The notes below the pieces were generated by a model. That model worked only from the letters and a program-made list of their open reading frames with translations, was not told the DNA's origin and ran no database searches. A stretch of 20,142 nucleotides of DNA from a virus, in the IMG/VR virus record IMGVR_UViG_3300036766_002086, positions 1 to 20,142 of that record; one strand, written 5' to 3'. Position 1 is the first letter of the stretch; each line of letters opens with the position of its first letter. Position numbers and translations under genes: made by a program. Shown in pieces: positions 19,977 through 20,142 of the stretch.

Positions 19977-19982
19977 TATAAT
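19977..19982 (+). promoter_or_regulatory. Candidate tRNA promoter -10 box
   Basis: A perfect TATAAT lies 36 bp upstream of the tRNA 5' end, in the 91-bp stretch between integrase and tRNA. The -35 region is poor (TAGTCA at 19952-19957 with 19-bp spacing, or GTCAAG with 17). It may drive the tRNA independently of the integrase. No terminator is evident between int and the tRNA. Confidence 0.4.
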
Positions 19983-20018
19983 AAGCTGATAATAAAGCAC
20001 TTAAAGCCGCGAACCGGC

Positions 20019-20096
20019 GGGGTCGTAGTTCAGTTTGGTTAGAACGCTGGCCTGTCACGCCAGAGGTCGCGAGTTCAAGTCTCGTCGGCCCCGCCA
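20019..20096 (+). tRNA. tRNA-Asp (GUC), CCA encoded
   Basis: The sequence folds as a standard cloverleaf. The acceptor stem GGGGTCG (20019-20025) pairs with CGGCCCC, discriminator G is at 20093, and CCA follows at 20094-20096. The anticodon stem CTGGC/GCCAG encloses loop CTGTCAC with anticodon GTC at 20054-20056 (Asp). The T arm is GCGAG-TTCAAGT-CTCGT. The gene looks intact and functional. It is probably a host gene marking the prophage boundary, or alternatively a phage-borne copy at attP. Confidence 0.95.
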
Positions 20097-20142
20097 GTTT
20101 TCTAACCTTAGTTGACAAGCTGAAAAAAGCTGAAATATAATA

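Larger units (their letters stand above)
19905..20133. repeat. AAGCTGA repeats flanking the tRNA (candidate integrase arm sites)
   Basis: AAGCTGA occurs at 19905-19911, 19983-19989, 20117-20123 and 20127-20133 on the plus strand, two on each side of the tRNA. The last two are 10 bp apart. Short repeated arm sites around a core are typical of tyrosine-integrase attachment regions. The first is inside the end of the integrase gene and may be chance. Low-complexity AT content makes this tentative. Confidence 0.3.

Noticed and set aside
1-20142. CRISPR array, rRNA, insertion sequences
   Set aside because: No regularly spaced repeat array, no rRNA-like sequence, and no transposase was seen.

Overview
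The window is most of a temperate tailed-phage (Caudoviricetes) genome or prophage. It runs from the start of the head genes at the left edge to the integrase and a tRNA-Asp gene at the right edge. Terminase and portal, a lysis cassette, a recombination and replication block, a CII-type regulator, a divergent repressor/early-regulator pair and a tyrosine integrase all appear in one continuous run. The host is bacterial and probably diderm (Gram-negative): the phage carries a lipoprotein with an LGGC lipobox and sigma70-type promoters. I cannot name the host genus from this sequence.

Layout. Positions 16.45 kb down to 1 form one almost gapless leftward (minus-strand) block. Many neighbouring genes overlap by ATGA or TGATG, which argues for translational coupling. 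In transcription order the block holds: a small HTH early regulator, an excisionase-like HTH protein, a small membrane protein, an HTH-HNH endonuclease and a CII-like regulator (16.45-14.8 kb); a string of very small, often cysteine-rich proteins (14.8-14.0 kb); a recombination module of an unrecognised 334-aa protein, a Cas4/AddB-like PD-(D/E)XK exonuclease with an apparent Fe-S cysteine set, and a coiled-coil protein (14.0-11.2 kb); a replication-initiator-like protein with internal iteron-like repeats (10.7-9.9 kb); a C5 cytosine methyltransferase with a long second ORF embedded in another frame (9.3-8.2 kb); small regulators, two HNH endonucleases, MazG-like and RusA-like enzymes (8.2-5.6 kb); lysis genes (5.6-3.6 kb); a ParB-domain/DNA methyltransferase fusion; and TerS, TerL and portal (3.6 kb to the edge).

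Positions 16.5-19.9 kb are transcribed rightward: an S24/LexA-type repressor, a solo HsdR-N-like PD-(D/E)XK protein, a small zinc-ribbon protein, a lipoprotein and the integrase. The genes between repressor and integrase sit where lysogenic-conversion and defence cargo is usually found. A tRNA-Asp(GUC) gene with encoded CCA lies 91 bp beyond the integrase.

The most interesting points are: (1) the 318-codon ORF inside the cytosine methyltransferase gene, which encodes a protein-like series of LPTP repeats; (2) the unrecognised 334-aa protein coupled to the exonuclease, a candidate for an undescribed annealing protein; (3) the HsdR-N-like/zinc-ribbon/lipoprotein cassette behind the repressor; (4) the tRNA lying on the side of the integrase opposite to the usual 3'-end integration geometry, flanked by AAGCTGA repeats.
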